The notes beneath the pieces were generated by a model, which was not told where the DNA came from, searched no databases, and worked only from the letters and a program-made list of their open reading frames with translations. From the NCBI GenBank assembly GCA_964529285.1, contig CAZGWK010000072.1, forward strand, positions 1 through 11,252: DNA of 11,252 nt, given 5' to 3'. Positions 1-5,564 of this stretch are shown piece by piece (position 1 is the stretch's first letter; every line of letters starts with the position of its first letter). The stretch is from SURF-21 sp964529285. GTDB lineage: Bacteria; Actinomycetota; Geothermincolia; Geothermincolales; RBG-13-55-18. The translations under genes and the position numbers were made by a program.

Positions 1-917
1 GATATAAGCGGCGCCACCATCCACACCAGGGCAGCCCTCCTGGCCTTCGGGTTGCGCAGCATGGGGCCGTGCCCCTCCTTCACCACCCCGATGGCGAATA
101 TGGCCCCCAGCGTAATCTGCACCTCGGAGGCGGGCATGCCCAGGGCGGAGGCGAGCAGCAGCAGGGTGCCCCCCACCAGGCACACCAGGGTCGCGCTGAG
201 CACCCCCAGGGGGGATATCTCCCTGCCGGCCGTCTCCAGGTTGCCCATGCCCAGCAGCAGGCCCCCCATGCCGAAGAAAGGGGCGATGAATACGGCCGAT
301 ATCAGGGCGCCGGCGAGGTTGGTGCCCACCAGGATCCCCGTCGCGTTGGCCACGTTGTTGGATCCTATGGAGAAGGCGGCGTAGCAGGAGGAGGCGATGA
401 CGAATACCTGCAGCAGGCGGTAGCGGCGCATGACGTCCTGGGTGAGCACCAGGTGCCTCAGGCGCGGATAGGCCAGCCTGCCCAGCACCAGGGTGATGAG
501 GTAGGCGGCAACGGGAAGTACGAACCACAGCGGGATCATCAGCTTGAAGGGCGAGCCGGATAGGCCGCCGGTGTAGATGCCCACCCCCACCAGGGAGCAC
601 ACCGTCACCTGGCTGGTGGACTGCGGCACCTTGAGCAGGTTGGCCGCGAGCAGTGCCGTGGTCGCGGTGATCATCACCACCAGGGCTACGTCCGCACTGA
701 AGATGCCCGCGTGCAGGATATCCCCGGATATGGTGTCCACCACCCTGCCCCCGGCCGCAACCGCCCCCAGCAGCACGAAGAGGGCGAAGAAGGCCACGCA
801 CTGCATGCGGTTAAGGAAGCGCGCTCCGTAGGCCGCGGCCATGGAGGGGGCGAAACCGCTGGCCCCCATGTTCATGGCGAAAAAGGAGGCCAGGATGATT
901 ATCAGCGCTATATCCAT
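1..917 (-). CDS. cysP: CysP-like sulfate permease (PiT family), C-terminus cut by window edge
   Basis: The minus strand is open from the ATG at 917 to position 1 (305 codons, no stop), so the C-terminus lies outside the window. The start has an SD-like AAGGGG about 5 nt upstream. The protein is very hydrophobic, with many membrane helices in two related halves, as in PiT/PHO4 inorganic anion transporters. Half 1 has FFAMNMGASG at residues 12-21; half 2 has GSNNVANATG at 185-194, matching the PiT signature GANDVANA but with Asn where phosphate carriers have Asp. From memory, Bacillus subtilis CysP, a sulfate permease of about 354 residues encoded beside sat and cysC, has very similar motifs, so roughly 40-50 residues may be missing here. 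Being divergent from sat and cysC supports sulfate uptake at the cytoplasmic membrane. A phosphate, molybdate or other oxyanion substrate is not excluded by sequence alone. Confidence 0.85.
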   Translation of the reverse strand, partial: MDIALIIILASFFAMNMGASGFAPSMAAAYGARFLNRMQCVAFFALFVLLGAVAAGGRVVDTISGDILHAGIFSADVALVVMITATTALLAANLLKVPQSTSQVTVCSLVGVGIYTGGLSGSPFKLMIPLWFVLPVAAYLITLVLGRLAYPRLRHLVLTQDVMRRYRLLQVFVIASSCYAAFSIGSNNVANATGILVGTNLAGALISAVFIAPFFGMGGLLLGMGNLETAGREISPLGVLSATLVCLVGGTLLLLASALGMPASEVQITLGAIFAIGVVKEGHGPMLRNPKARRAALVWMVAPLI

Positions 918-1026
918 GCTTCCCCTTTCGCTCGCAACCCTTTAATCTCTATGTGAGTTGTTTTATACTACCCGCATGTAATGAAATATAATTATATATG
1001 ATTATCGATTAGGCAAGGAAAGGTCG
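918..1026. promoter_or_regulatory. Divergent promoter/operator region between cysP and the RHH-sat genes
   Basis: This 109-bp spacer is strikingly AT-rich for the locus and must hold the promoters of both divergent units. It contains a perfect 12-bp palindrome, ATATAATTATAT (986-997). The palindrome embeds a consensus TATAAT on the plus strand (987-992) and, by symmetry, one on the minus strand (996-991). No good -35 box sits 17 bp from either, so use as a -10 is tentative. ATCGAT (1004-1009) and a direct repeat GATTA (1000-1004 and 1007-1011) lie just downstream. A symmetric AT-rich site between divergent transporter and biosynthesis genes is a natural operator for the adjacent RHH protein; that is inference. 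Confidence 0.5.
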
Positions 1027-1278
1027 GTGCGAAAAGAGATGAAAAAGAAGAAGGAAGACCAGGAAAGCAAGTTCACCACCGTCTCCATCCCCACTCCCCT
1101 CTTCGAGAAGGTGAAGCAGAGGATCGAGGGCACCGGGTTCACCTCGGTATCCAGCTACGTGGTCTACGTGCTCAGAGAGGTCCTGTCCGAGGAAGTTGCC
1201 GAGGAGGCCGAGGCCTTCTCCCGCGAGGACGAGGAGCGGGTGAAGGAGCGCCTGCGCTCCCTGGGCTACCTGGACTGA
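1027..1278 (+). CDS. Ribbon-helix-helix (CopG/Arc-type) DNA-binding protein, candidate regulator
   Basis: An 83-residue protein. After a Lys-rich N-terminal tail (about residues 1-14) comes a short polar strand, FTTVSIP, then an amphipathic helix (LFEKVKQRIE), the turn GFTSVSSYV and a second helix (YVVYVLREVL). This is the strand-helix-helix layout of RHH repressors, which bind DNA as dimers through the strand. The C-terminal third (SEEVAEEAEAF onward) is an acidic helix suited to dimer or effector contacts. The GTG at 1027 is chosen because an SD-like AAGGAAAGG lies at 1015-1023; an in-frame ATG at 1039 is the alternative and would shorten the tail by four residues. It stops 12 nt before sat, with the sat SD overlapping its stop, so the two are almost certainly co-transcribed. 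The family call is fairly secure; regulation of sulfate genes is inferred from position. Confidence 0.75.
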   Translation: MRKEMKKKKEDQESKFTTVSIPTPLFEKVKQRIEGTGFTSVSSYVVYVLREVLSEEVAEEAEAFSREDEERVKERLRSLGYLD

Positions 1279-1290
1279 GGTGGGGGCAGC

Positions 1291-2399
1291 ATGCCTAAGC
1301 CCCACGGCGGTCGCCTCATCGACCGCGAGATGCCGCCGAGCCAGCGCGAGGAAGCCGCCGAGGAAGCGCGCAGCCTTAAAAGCCTGCACATAGACACCGA
1401 GCAGGCCCGCGAGGTGGAGAACATCACCCTGGGCGTATACAGCCCCCTTCAGGGTTTTCTGCGCCGGGACGAGTACGAGAGCGTCCTCGAGCACATGCGC
1501 CTGCCCGGGGACGTCCCCTGGACCCTGCCCATCGTCCTGGACCTCCCGGAAGGCAGCGATATCGCGGAGGGCGACCGCGTGGCCCTGTGGGAGACGGAAG
1601 AGGGTCCCCTGGCGGTGATGGAGATAGAGGAGGTATTCCCCCTGGACAAGGGCGGGCACTGCGGGGCCATATACGGCACCAATGATTCCTCCCACCCCGG
1701 GGTGGCCAAGACCATGGGCATGGGAGATATGCTGGCGGGAGGTCCCGTGACCCTCATCGGGCAGGCACCCTCCCCCTTCGACAGGTACCGCCTGTGCCCG
1801 CGCGAGACCAGGATACTCTTCAAGGAGCTGGGCTGGAGGCAGATCGTGGCCTTCCAGACGCGCAACGTCCCCCACCTGGGCCACGAGTACGTGCAGAAGA
1901 GCGCCCTCACCTTCGCCGACGGCCTGTTCATAAACCCGGTAATCGGCAGGAAGAAAAAGGGCGACTTCACCGACGAGGCCATCCTTGCCACCTACCAGGC
2001 CTTGATCGACAACTATTACTTGAAGGAGCGCTCGGTCATGGCCATCCTGCAGTACGAGATGCGCTACGCCGGGCCACGGGAGGCCATCCACCACGCCATC
2101 ATGCGCAAGAACTTCGGCTGCACCCACTTCATCGTGGGACGGGACCACGCCGGGGTGGGCGATTTCTACCACCCCTTCGCCGCCCAGGACATCTTCAGCG
2201 AGTTCCCGGACTTAGGGATAGTGCCCGTCTTCTTCAACACCTTCTCCTACTGCAGGCGCTGCGGCGGGGTGGTCAACGAGAAGATATGCCCCCACGGGCC
2301 CGAGGACCAGGTGGGCTTCTCGGGCACGCGCATGCGCGAGCTCATCGTCGGCGGCGAGGTGCCCCCTCCCGAGATGATGCGGCCGGAGGTGGCCGAGGT
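1291..2399 (+). CDS. sat: Sulfate adenylyltransferase (ATP sulfurylase), C-terminus lost in assembly gap
   Basis: Converts sulfate and ATP to APS and pyrophosphate in the cytoplasm, the first step of sulfate activation. 370 codons are readable before the N run. The N-terminal part (about 1-160, with NITLGVYSPLQGFL) is the PUA-like domain. The catalytic domain follows, with the ATP-binding motif QTRNVPHLGH at 189-198, GRDHAG at 283-288 and SGTRMRE at 344-350. Cys321, Cys324, Cys333 and His335 (pattern CRRC...CPH) form a likely zinc site, seen in archaeal and dissimilatory-type Sat proteins. The last readable residues (PPEMMRPEVAEV) match the usual end of the family, so only about 10-20 residues plus the stop should be missing. 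The start is an ATG with SD GAGGTGG at 1277-1283. It is the single-chain Sat type, not CysDN. Apparent read-through across the N run into later sequence is an artefact. Confidence 0.95.
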
Positions 2400-2499
2400 N
2401 NNNNNNNNNNNNNNNNNNNNNNNNNNNNNNNNNNNNNNNNNNNNNNNNNNNNNNNNNNNNNNNNNNNNNNNNNNNNNNNNNNNNNNNNNNNNNNNNNNN
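2400..2499. other. Assembly gap (exactly 100 N)
   Basis: An uninterrupted run of exactly 100 N, the conventional placeholder for a scaffold gap of unknown length. It hides the end of sat, any intergenic spacer and the start of the hydrolase gene. The true length cannot be read; given how close to complete both proteins are, it could be short. Confidence 0.98.
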
Positions 2500-2500
2500 G

Positions 2501-3847
2501 CTGCTTATAATCGGGCTGGACTGCGCCTCGCCCGAGCTGCTCTTCCGCAAGTACGCGGGGAAGCTCCCCAACCTGGACCGGCTGCGGGAGAAAAGCTGGT
2601 GGGGAGAGATGGAGACCTGCGTCCCCCCCATCACCGTGCCCGCCTGGATGGTGATGTTCTCCGGCAGGGAGCCGGGGGAGCTGGGCGCCTACGGCTTCCG
2701 CAACCGCGTGCCGGGCACCTACAACGAGGCCAAGGTGGCGGACTCCAGGAGCGTGCGCGCCCCCGCCATCTGGGACCGTGCCGCCGAGGAAGGCATGCGC
2801 AGCATCATCATGGCCGTGCCCCCCTCCTATCCCCCCTTCGAGGTGAAAGGTGATTTGATCTCCTGCTTCCTCACCCCGGGGACCGACCGCCCCTACACCT
2901 TCCCGCGCGGGCTGGCGGTGGAGCTGGACGAGCAGGAGCTGACCTATGTGCCCGACGTCCCCTTCCGCAAAGAGGACAAGGCGGAGATACTCGCCGACCT
3001 GCGGGAGATGACCTCGGGTCACTTTGACATCGCCTGCTACCTGGCCGAGGAGCACCCCTGGGACCTCTTCGCCATGGTGGAGATAGGCCTGGACCGCGCG
3101 CAGCACGCCTTCTGGAGGTACCAGGACCCCTCGCACCATCTATATGAGGAGGGTTCCCCTTTCGGGAGGGCGCTGGAGGACTACTACCTGCTGCTGGACG
3201 AGCGCATCGGGGACCTGCTTCAGGCCTGCGGCCCGGACACCGCCGTGGCGGTGGTATCGGACCACGGGGCCAAGGGGATGAAGGGCGCCTTCTGCATCAA
3301 CCAGTGGCTGGCGGAGAAAGGCTATCTGGCGCTTGCGGGCGAGGTGGAGCCGGGCACCAGGATGCAGGACGCCCCGGTGGACTGGTCCAGGACGAAGGCC
3401 TGGGGCTGGGGCGGCTACTATGCCCGCGTGTTTCTCAACGTGGAGGGCAGGGAGCCCGAGGGCATCATATCCCCCGCGGACTACGACGCCGAGCTGGAGG
3501 CGCTTACGCGGGACATAAAGGGCATCGGTGGGCCGGGGGGCGAGGAGTGGAAGACCCTGGCCGTGGCCCCGCGCGACGTGTACGGCCGCACCGAGGGGGA
3601 GCCGCCCGACCTCATGGTATTTTTCGACGACCTCTACTGGCGGGCGGCGGGGACCATGGGCTACCCCACCCCGTACCTGGAGGAGAACGACACCGGGCCC
3701 GACGACGCGGTGCACGACTGGAGGGGCGTGTGCATGCTGCACCACCCCCACAGGGATATGAGGCAAGAGATAGACGCGGACTATATCCCCATCCGGGAGC
3801 TCAAGGACGTGTTCGCGGGGATGCTGGGGTTGGAGGAAAATAACTAG
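2501..3847 (+). CDS. Alkaline-phosphatase-superfamily phosphodiesterase/nucleotide pyrophosphatase-like hydrolase, start lost in gap
   Basis: The frame is open from the gap to TAG at 3845-3847, giving 448 visible residues beginning LLIIGLD; only a few N-terminal residues should be missing. The fold looks like the type I phosphodiesterase/nucleotide pyrophosphatase branch of the alkaline phosphatase superfamily. Numbering from the first visible residue, the apparent two-metal site is complete: Asp7 (GLDCAS), nucleophile Thr45 in PPITVPAW, Asp198 and His202 in GLDRAQH, Asp254-His255 in VSDHG, and a C-terminal His405 (AVHDW). A nucleophilic Thr rather than Cys argues against a formylglycine sulfatase. 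No membrane segment is visible, so a cytoplasmic location is plausible, though the N-terminus is unseen. Position between sat and cysC suggests action on APS, PAPS, pAp or a downstream product; this is inference. A generic phosphodiesterase or phosphoglycerate mutase-like role remains possible. Confidence 0.8.
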   Translation: MLIIGLDCASPELLFRKYAGKLPNLDRLREKSWWGEMETCVPPITVPAWMVMFSGREPGELGAYGFRNRVPGTYNEAKVADSRSVRAPAIWDRAAEEGMRSIIMAVPPSYPPFEVKGDLISCFLTPGTDRPYTFPRGLAVELDEQELTYVPDVPFRKEDKAEILADLREMTSGHFDIACYLAEEHPWDLFAMVEIGLDRAQHAFWRYQDPSHHLYEEGSPFGRALEDYYLLLDERIGDLLQACGPDTAVAVVSDHGAKGMKGAFCINQWLAEKGYLALAGEVEPGTRMQDAPVDWSRTKAWGWGGYYARVFLNVEGREPEGIISPADYDAELEALTRDIKGIGGPGGEEWKTLAVAPRDVYGRTEGEPPDLMVFFDDLYWRAAGTMGYPTPYLEENDTGPDDAVHDWRGVCMLHHPHRDMRQEIDADYIPIRELKDVFAGMLGLEENN

Positions 3848-3975
3848 ACCCACTGGAGGTATGAGGAGAGATTGTGTCCCCATCCGGGAGTTTAAGGATG
3901 TGTTCGCTGGGCTGCCGGGGTTGGAGGGGCCTCGAGGGGACTTGTGAAGGCGATTGAAACCACTGGAGGTATGAG
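3786..3975 (+). repeat. Decayed partial tandem duplication of the hydrolase 3' end and cysC leader
   Basis: About 49 bp from the hydrolase 3' end (from 3786) recur from 3877 with a handful of substitutions, and the 16-bp block CCACTGGAGGTATGAG occurs at 3850-3865 and 3960-3975. Offsets are 91 and 110 nt, so the second copy carries about 19 extra bases. The first copy of the leader gives a 28-codon open frame (ATG 3861 to TGA 3947) whose peptide contains PIREFKDVFAG, nearly the hydrolase C-terminus PIRELKDVFAG. Its GGAGGT directly abuts the ATG, too close for efficient initiation, so it is more likely a relic than a gene. The second leader copy supplies the real cysC ribosome-binding site. Confidence 0.8.
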
Positions 3976-3976
3976 A

Positions 3977-4510
3977 ATGGACAAGGGTTTCGTAGTGTGG
4001 CTCACCGGGCTTCCCGCCTCGGGCAAGACCACGGTGGCGCTGGACCTGGAGAAGGAGCTGCGCGCCAGGGGAAAGCGCGTTGAGGTCATGGACGGAGACG
4101 AGGTGCGCAAGGGGCTCAGCAAGGGCCTGGGCTTCAGCAAGGAGGACCGCGAGACGCACGCCATGCGCGTGGCCTACGTGAGCAAGCTCCTATCCCGCAA
4201 CGGCGTGGCTGTAATCGTGGCCCTTATATCGCCCTACCGTTCCTTCCGTGCTGCCATCCGGGAGGACATCCCCGACTTCATCGAGGTCTTCGTGCGCTGC
4301 CCCGTGGACGAGTGCGCCAAGCGGGACCCCAAGGGCCTCTACGCCAAGGCCTACGCGGGCGAGGTCAAGGACTTCACCGGCGTGGACGACCCCTACGAGG
4401 ACCCCGACAACCCGGAGCTGGTACTGGACACCTTCGCCGAGGAAACCCCCGAAAGCGTGACCAAGATCCTCACCTGGCTCGAAGGCCAAGGCTACCTCAA
4501 CACCACCTAG
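3977..4510 (+). CDS. cysC: Adenylylsulfate (APS) kinase
   Basis: Phosphorylates APS with ATP to give PAPS, the activated sulfate used for reduction or for sulfotransferases. 177 residues, normal for a stand-alone APS kinase. The Walker A P-loop GLPASGKTT is at 11-19, DGDEVR at 39-44, then the APS-binding LGFSKEDRETH (51-61), ISPYRSFR in the middle, and the family signature RDPKGLYAKAYAGEVKDFTG followed by DDPYEDPDNPEL. The ATG at 3977 is chosen because GGAGGT (3965-3970) lies 6 nt upstream; an in-frame GTG at 3944 would add 11 residues, read through that SD and lacks one of its own. With Sat it completes PAPS synthesis; no PAPS reductase or sulfotransferase is visible here. Confidence 0.95.
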   Translation: MDKGFVVWLTGLPASGKTTVALDLEKELRARGKRVEVMDGDEVRKGLSKGLGFSKEDRETHAMRVAYVSKLLSRNGVAVIVALISPYRSFRAAIREDIPDFIEVFVRCPVDECAKRDPKGLYAKAYAGEVKDFTGVDDPYEDPDNPELVLDTFAEETPESVTKILTWLEGQGYLNTT

Positions 4511-4515
4511 GCCGG

Positions 4516-4552
4516 GGAGAGGCCGGGGGGTCAGGAGAGGCCGGGGGGTCAG
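4516..4552 (+). repeat. 18-bp G-rich tandem repeat
   Basis: GGAGAGGCCGGGGGGTCAG occurs twice head to tail with an 18-bp period (4516-4534 and 4534-4552), 5 bp after the cysC stop. A shortened copy, AGGCCGGGGGGTCAG, recurs at 4678-4692, and a degenerate GAGGCCGGGGGAAG lies at 4578-4591. The pattern suggests a small interspersed element family. Confidence 0.8.
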
Positions 4553-4571
4553 GCCCGGAAATAGGCCTGAC
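4548..4571 (+). terminator. Compact hairpin downstream of cysC, possible terminator
   Basis: GTCAGGCC (4548-4555) and GGCCTGAC (4564-4571) form a perfect 8-bp stem with an 8-nt loop, 38 nt after the cysC stop. There is no T-run on either side, so intrinsic termination is doubtful; a REP-like palindrome or an RNA 3'-end stabiliser fits equally well. Confidence 0.4.
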
Positions 4572-4582
4572 ACTGCTGAGGC

Positions 4583-4698
4583 CGGGGGAAGCCTGGGGAA
4601 GTCAGGACTTGTCATGCCGGTAGCTTCGCCATTCTTCTCTCGCATGGTATCCCCCGGCACGCAAGTCGCTGACCCCCAGGCCGGGGGGTCAGCCCCCG
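4583..4698. repeat. Long nested imperfect palindrome (REP/MITE-like or structured RNA)
   Basis: Successive segments pair symmetrically: 4583-4588 with 4693-4698, 4591-4598 with 4674-4681 (8 bp), 4601-4605 with 4669-4673, 4606-4611 with 4662-4667 and 4615-4620 with 4654-4659. The interruptions are small except for an 11-nt 3' loop (4682-4692). The central loop is about 33 nt. GCTGACCCCC (4668-4677) can instead pair perfectly with GGGGGGTCAGC within 4683-4693 (10 bp, 6-nt loop), so two exclusive folds exist. No coding frame is convincing here. A non-autonomous palindromic element is the simplest reading. Confidence 0.6.
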
Positions 4699-4773
4699 TA
4701 GGATACACGGAGGTCAAGCCTCGCCTTTCGCCCTGAACCGCTTCATGCATTGGAACTATTTTGAACATTCTCC

Positions 4774-4813
4774 GGGCATAATATTTGCCCAGATGTAACC
4801 AAGATGCTATATT
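4774..4813 (+). promoter_or_regulatory. Candidate sigma-70-type promoter with overlapping dyad
   Basis: TTGCCC (4785-4790) and TATATT (4808-4813) are separated by exactly 17 bp, a reasonable housekeeping -35/-10 pair, predicting a start near 4820 and a leader of about 100 nt before the lipoprotein gene. The -35 box overlaps an inverted repeat GGGCA-N7-TGCCC (4774-4790), a possible operator. The surrounding 4740-4820 stretch is clearly AT-richer than the cysC side. Confidence 0.5.
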
Positions 4814-4848
4814 GATTTGGGGTGTTGGATAGGGAAAGTACTGGTCAG

Positions 4849-4912
4849 CAGCAACATGCTTGCGTTGCTGATAGATTGCCGGTAATCCGGACCTTGTGGT
4901 CTGGAGGGGGGG
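4849..4912 (+). promoter_or_regulatory. Structured leader: two hairpins, the second covering part of the SD
   Basis: Hairpin 1 pairs CAGCAAC (4849-4855) with GTTGCTG (4864-4870). Hairpin 2 pairs TCCGGACC (4886-4893) with GGTCTGGA (4898-4905), 8 bp with one G-U pair and a 4-nt loop; its 3' arm contains the GGA that begins the SD run (4903-4912). CCGG-TAAT-CCGG (4879-4890) offers a competing short hairpin. This could tune translation of the lipoprotein, but no known riboswitch is recognised. Confidence 0.4.
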
Positions 4913-4920
4913 TTATTAAC

Positions 4921-5424
4921 ATGCCTGCGAAGACAGGGCTACTTTCTCATCACGTAAGAAATAAAACCATTCTTCTGCTCTACGCGGCTCTTGTACTTCT
5001 GATCATGGTACCGCTCATAGCGAGCTGCGGTAACCCACAAAGCGAGGATGCTACAGATAATGACCGCGAAGAGATCATGAGGGAGAGCCTTCAAGGCTTC
5101 GAGAACCAGCTCGATTTCGAGTTGACCGAACCACTTTACTCCATGCTCACTGCAGAAGTACTAAAAGTGGAGCAAGCCCAGCCGTACAACCTTGTACTCG
5201 TCGAGGTCAAGAACAGCGAATATCCGGCCGGCCTCGAGAGCAACCCCTATGCTGACCAGGATATCGGCCAGGGCACCCTCCTGGTCATCGAATGGAACAA
5301 CGAAACCCGTCCGGAAGAGGGTTCGATATTCATGATACCCGCGGAATTCGTGAAGGCCGTCAACGGCATAAGGATAACCATCAAAGGCACTCCAAGGGAA
5401 GCGCAAGGAGTGGGTCAGGAATAG
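4921..5424 (+). CDS. Small lipoprotein of unknown function
   Basis: 167 residues from the ATG at 4921, preceded by a G-rich SD (GGAGGGGGG, spacing 8). An in-frame TTG at 4822 would put about 33 polar residues ahead of the signal and is unlikely. The N-terminus has positive charges (Arg13, Lys15), a hydrophobic stretch (about 17-33) and the lipobox IASC with Cys36 as the lipidated residue, so a mature protein of about 132 residues should sit on the outer face of the membrane. After an acidic linker (about 40-50) the rest looks mainly beta (AEVLKVEQ, NLVLVEVKN, GTLLVIEWN, IRITIKG), perhaps a small barrel. I do not recognise the family. It precedes the giant secreted protein by 140 bp in the same orientation and may share its transcript, suggesting a role at the cell surface alongside it; this is inference. 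Base composition is less GC-rich than in sat and cysC. Confidence 0.8.
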   Translation: MPAKTGLLSHHVRNKTILLLYAALVLLIMVPLIASCGNPQSEDATDNDREEIMRESLQGFENQLDFELTEPLYSMLTAEVLKVEQAQPYNLVLVEVKNSEYPAGLESNPYADQDIGQGTLLVIEWNNETRPEEGSIFMIPAEFVKAVNGIRITIKGTPREAQGVGQE

Positions 5425-5489
5425 ATCGGGGCGGCAATTGCGAGGACTCGATGGAATCACAAGAAAGCAGCAGGGCGACCGGAGAGGGC

Positions 5490-5548
5490 TACACATCCCC
5501 GGATGTCTCGTTCGCGGATGAACGAGAGCATGCGGGGATTTACACATC
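5490..5548 (+). promoter_or_regulatory. Long hairpin flanked by direct repeats, upstream of the giant gene
   Basis: In the 140-bp spacer, three stem segments stack: ATCCCCG (5495-5501) with CGGGGAT (5533-5539), ATG (5503-5505) with CAT (5529-5531), and TCTCGTTC (5506-5513) with GAACGAGA (5520-5527). Together they make 18 base pairs with one G-G mismatch, one bulged G and a 6-nt loop. TACACATC flanks the structure as a direct repeat (5490-5497 and 5541-5548). It ends 12 nt before the SD of the next gene. With no T-run it is unlikely to be an intrinsic terminator; an operator, a processing or stability element, or a regulatory RNA fold is plausible. I see no promoter or small gene in the rest of 5425-5564. 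Confidence 0.55.
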
Positions 5549-5564
5549 TTGGGGGTGATGTGTT

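Noticed and set aside
69..956. Plus-strand open frames over the left edge
   Set aside because: They lie antisense to the clear membrane transporter; their Gly/His/Gln-rich or Pro/Arg/Thr-rich translations are typical of GC-rich shadow frames.
1009..2172. 387-codon minus-strand open frame opposite the RHH gene and sat
   Set aside because: The opposite strand encodes recognisable RHH and ATP sulfurylase motifs; this frame has no recognisable domain and spans two real genes.
1291..2853. A single fused plus-strand frame reading from sat through the N run
   Set aside because: The continuity is created by Ns; after the gap that frame is low-complexity shadow, while the real hydrolase is in another frame.
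2501..3847. Sulfatase assignment for the hydrolase, suggested by the sulfate context
   Set aside because: The apparent nucleophile is Thr in PPITVPAW; there is no CxPxR formylglycine motif.
3861..3947. A 28-codon gene between the hydrolase and cysC
   Set aside because: Its SD abuts the ATG with no spacer and its sequence is a diverged copy of the hydrolase 3' end, so it is treated as a duplication relic.
3140..4159. 339-codon minus-strand open frame
   Set aside because: It is antisense to the hydrolase end and cysC, both supported by catalytic motifs.
5425..5564. Known riboswitch class (for example c-di-GMP or SAM) in the spacer before the giant gene
   Set aside because: I could not match the conserved core of any class; only the long hairpin is supportable.
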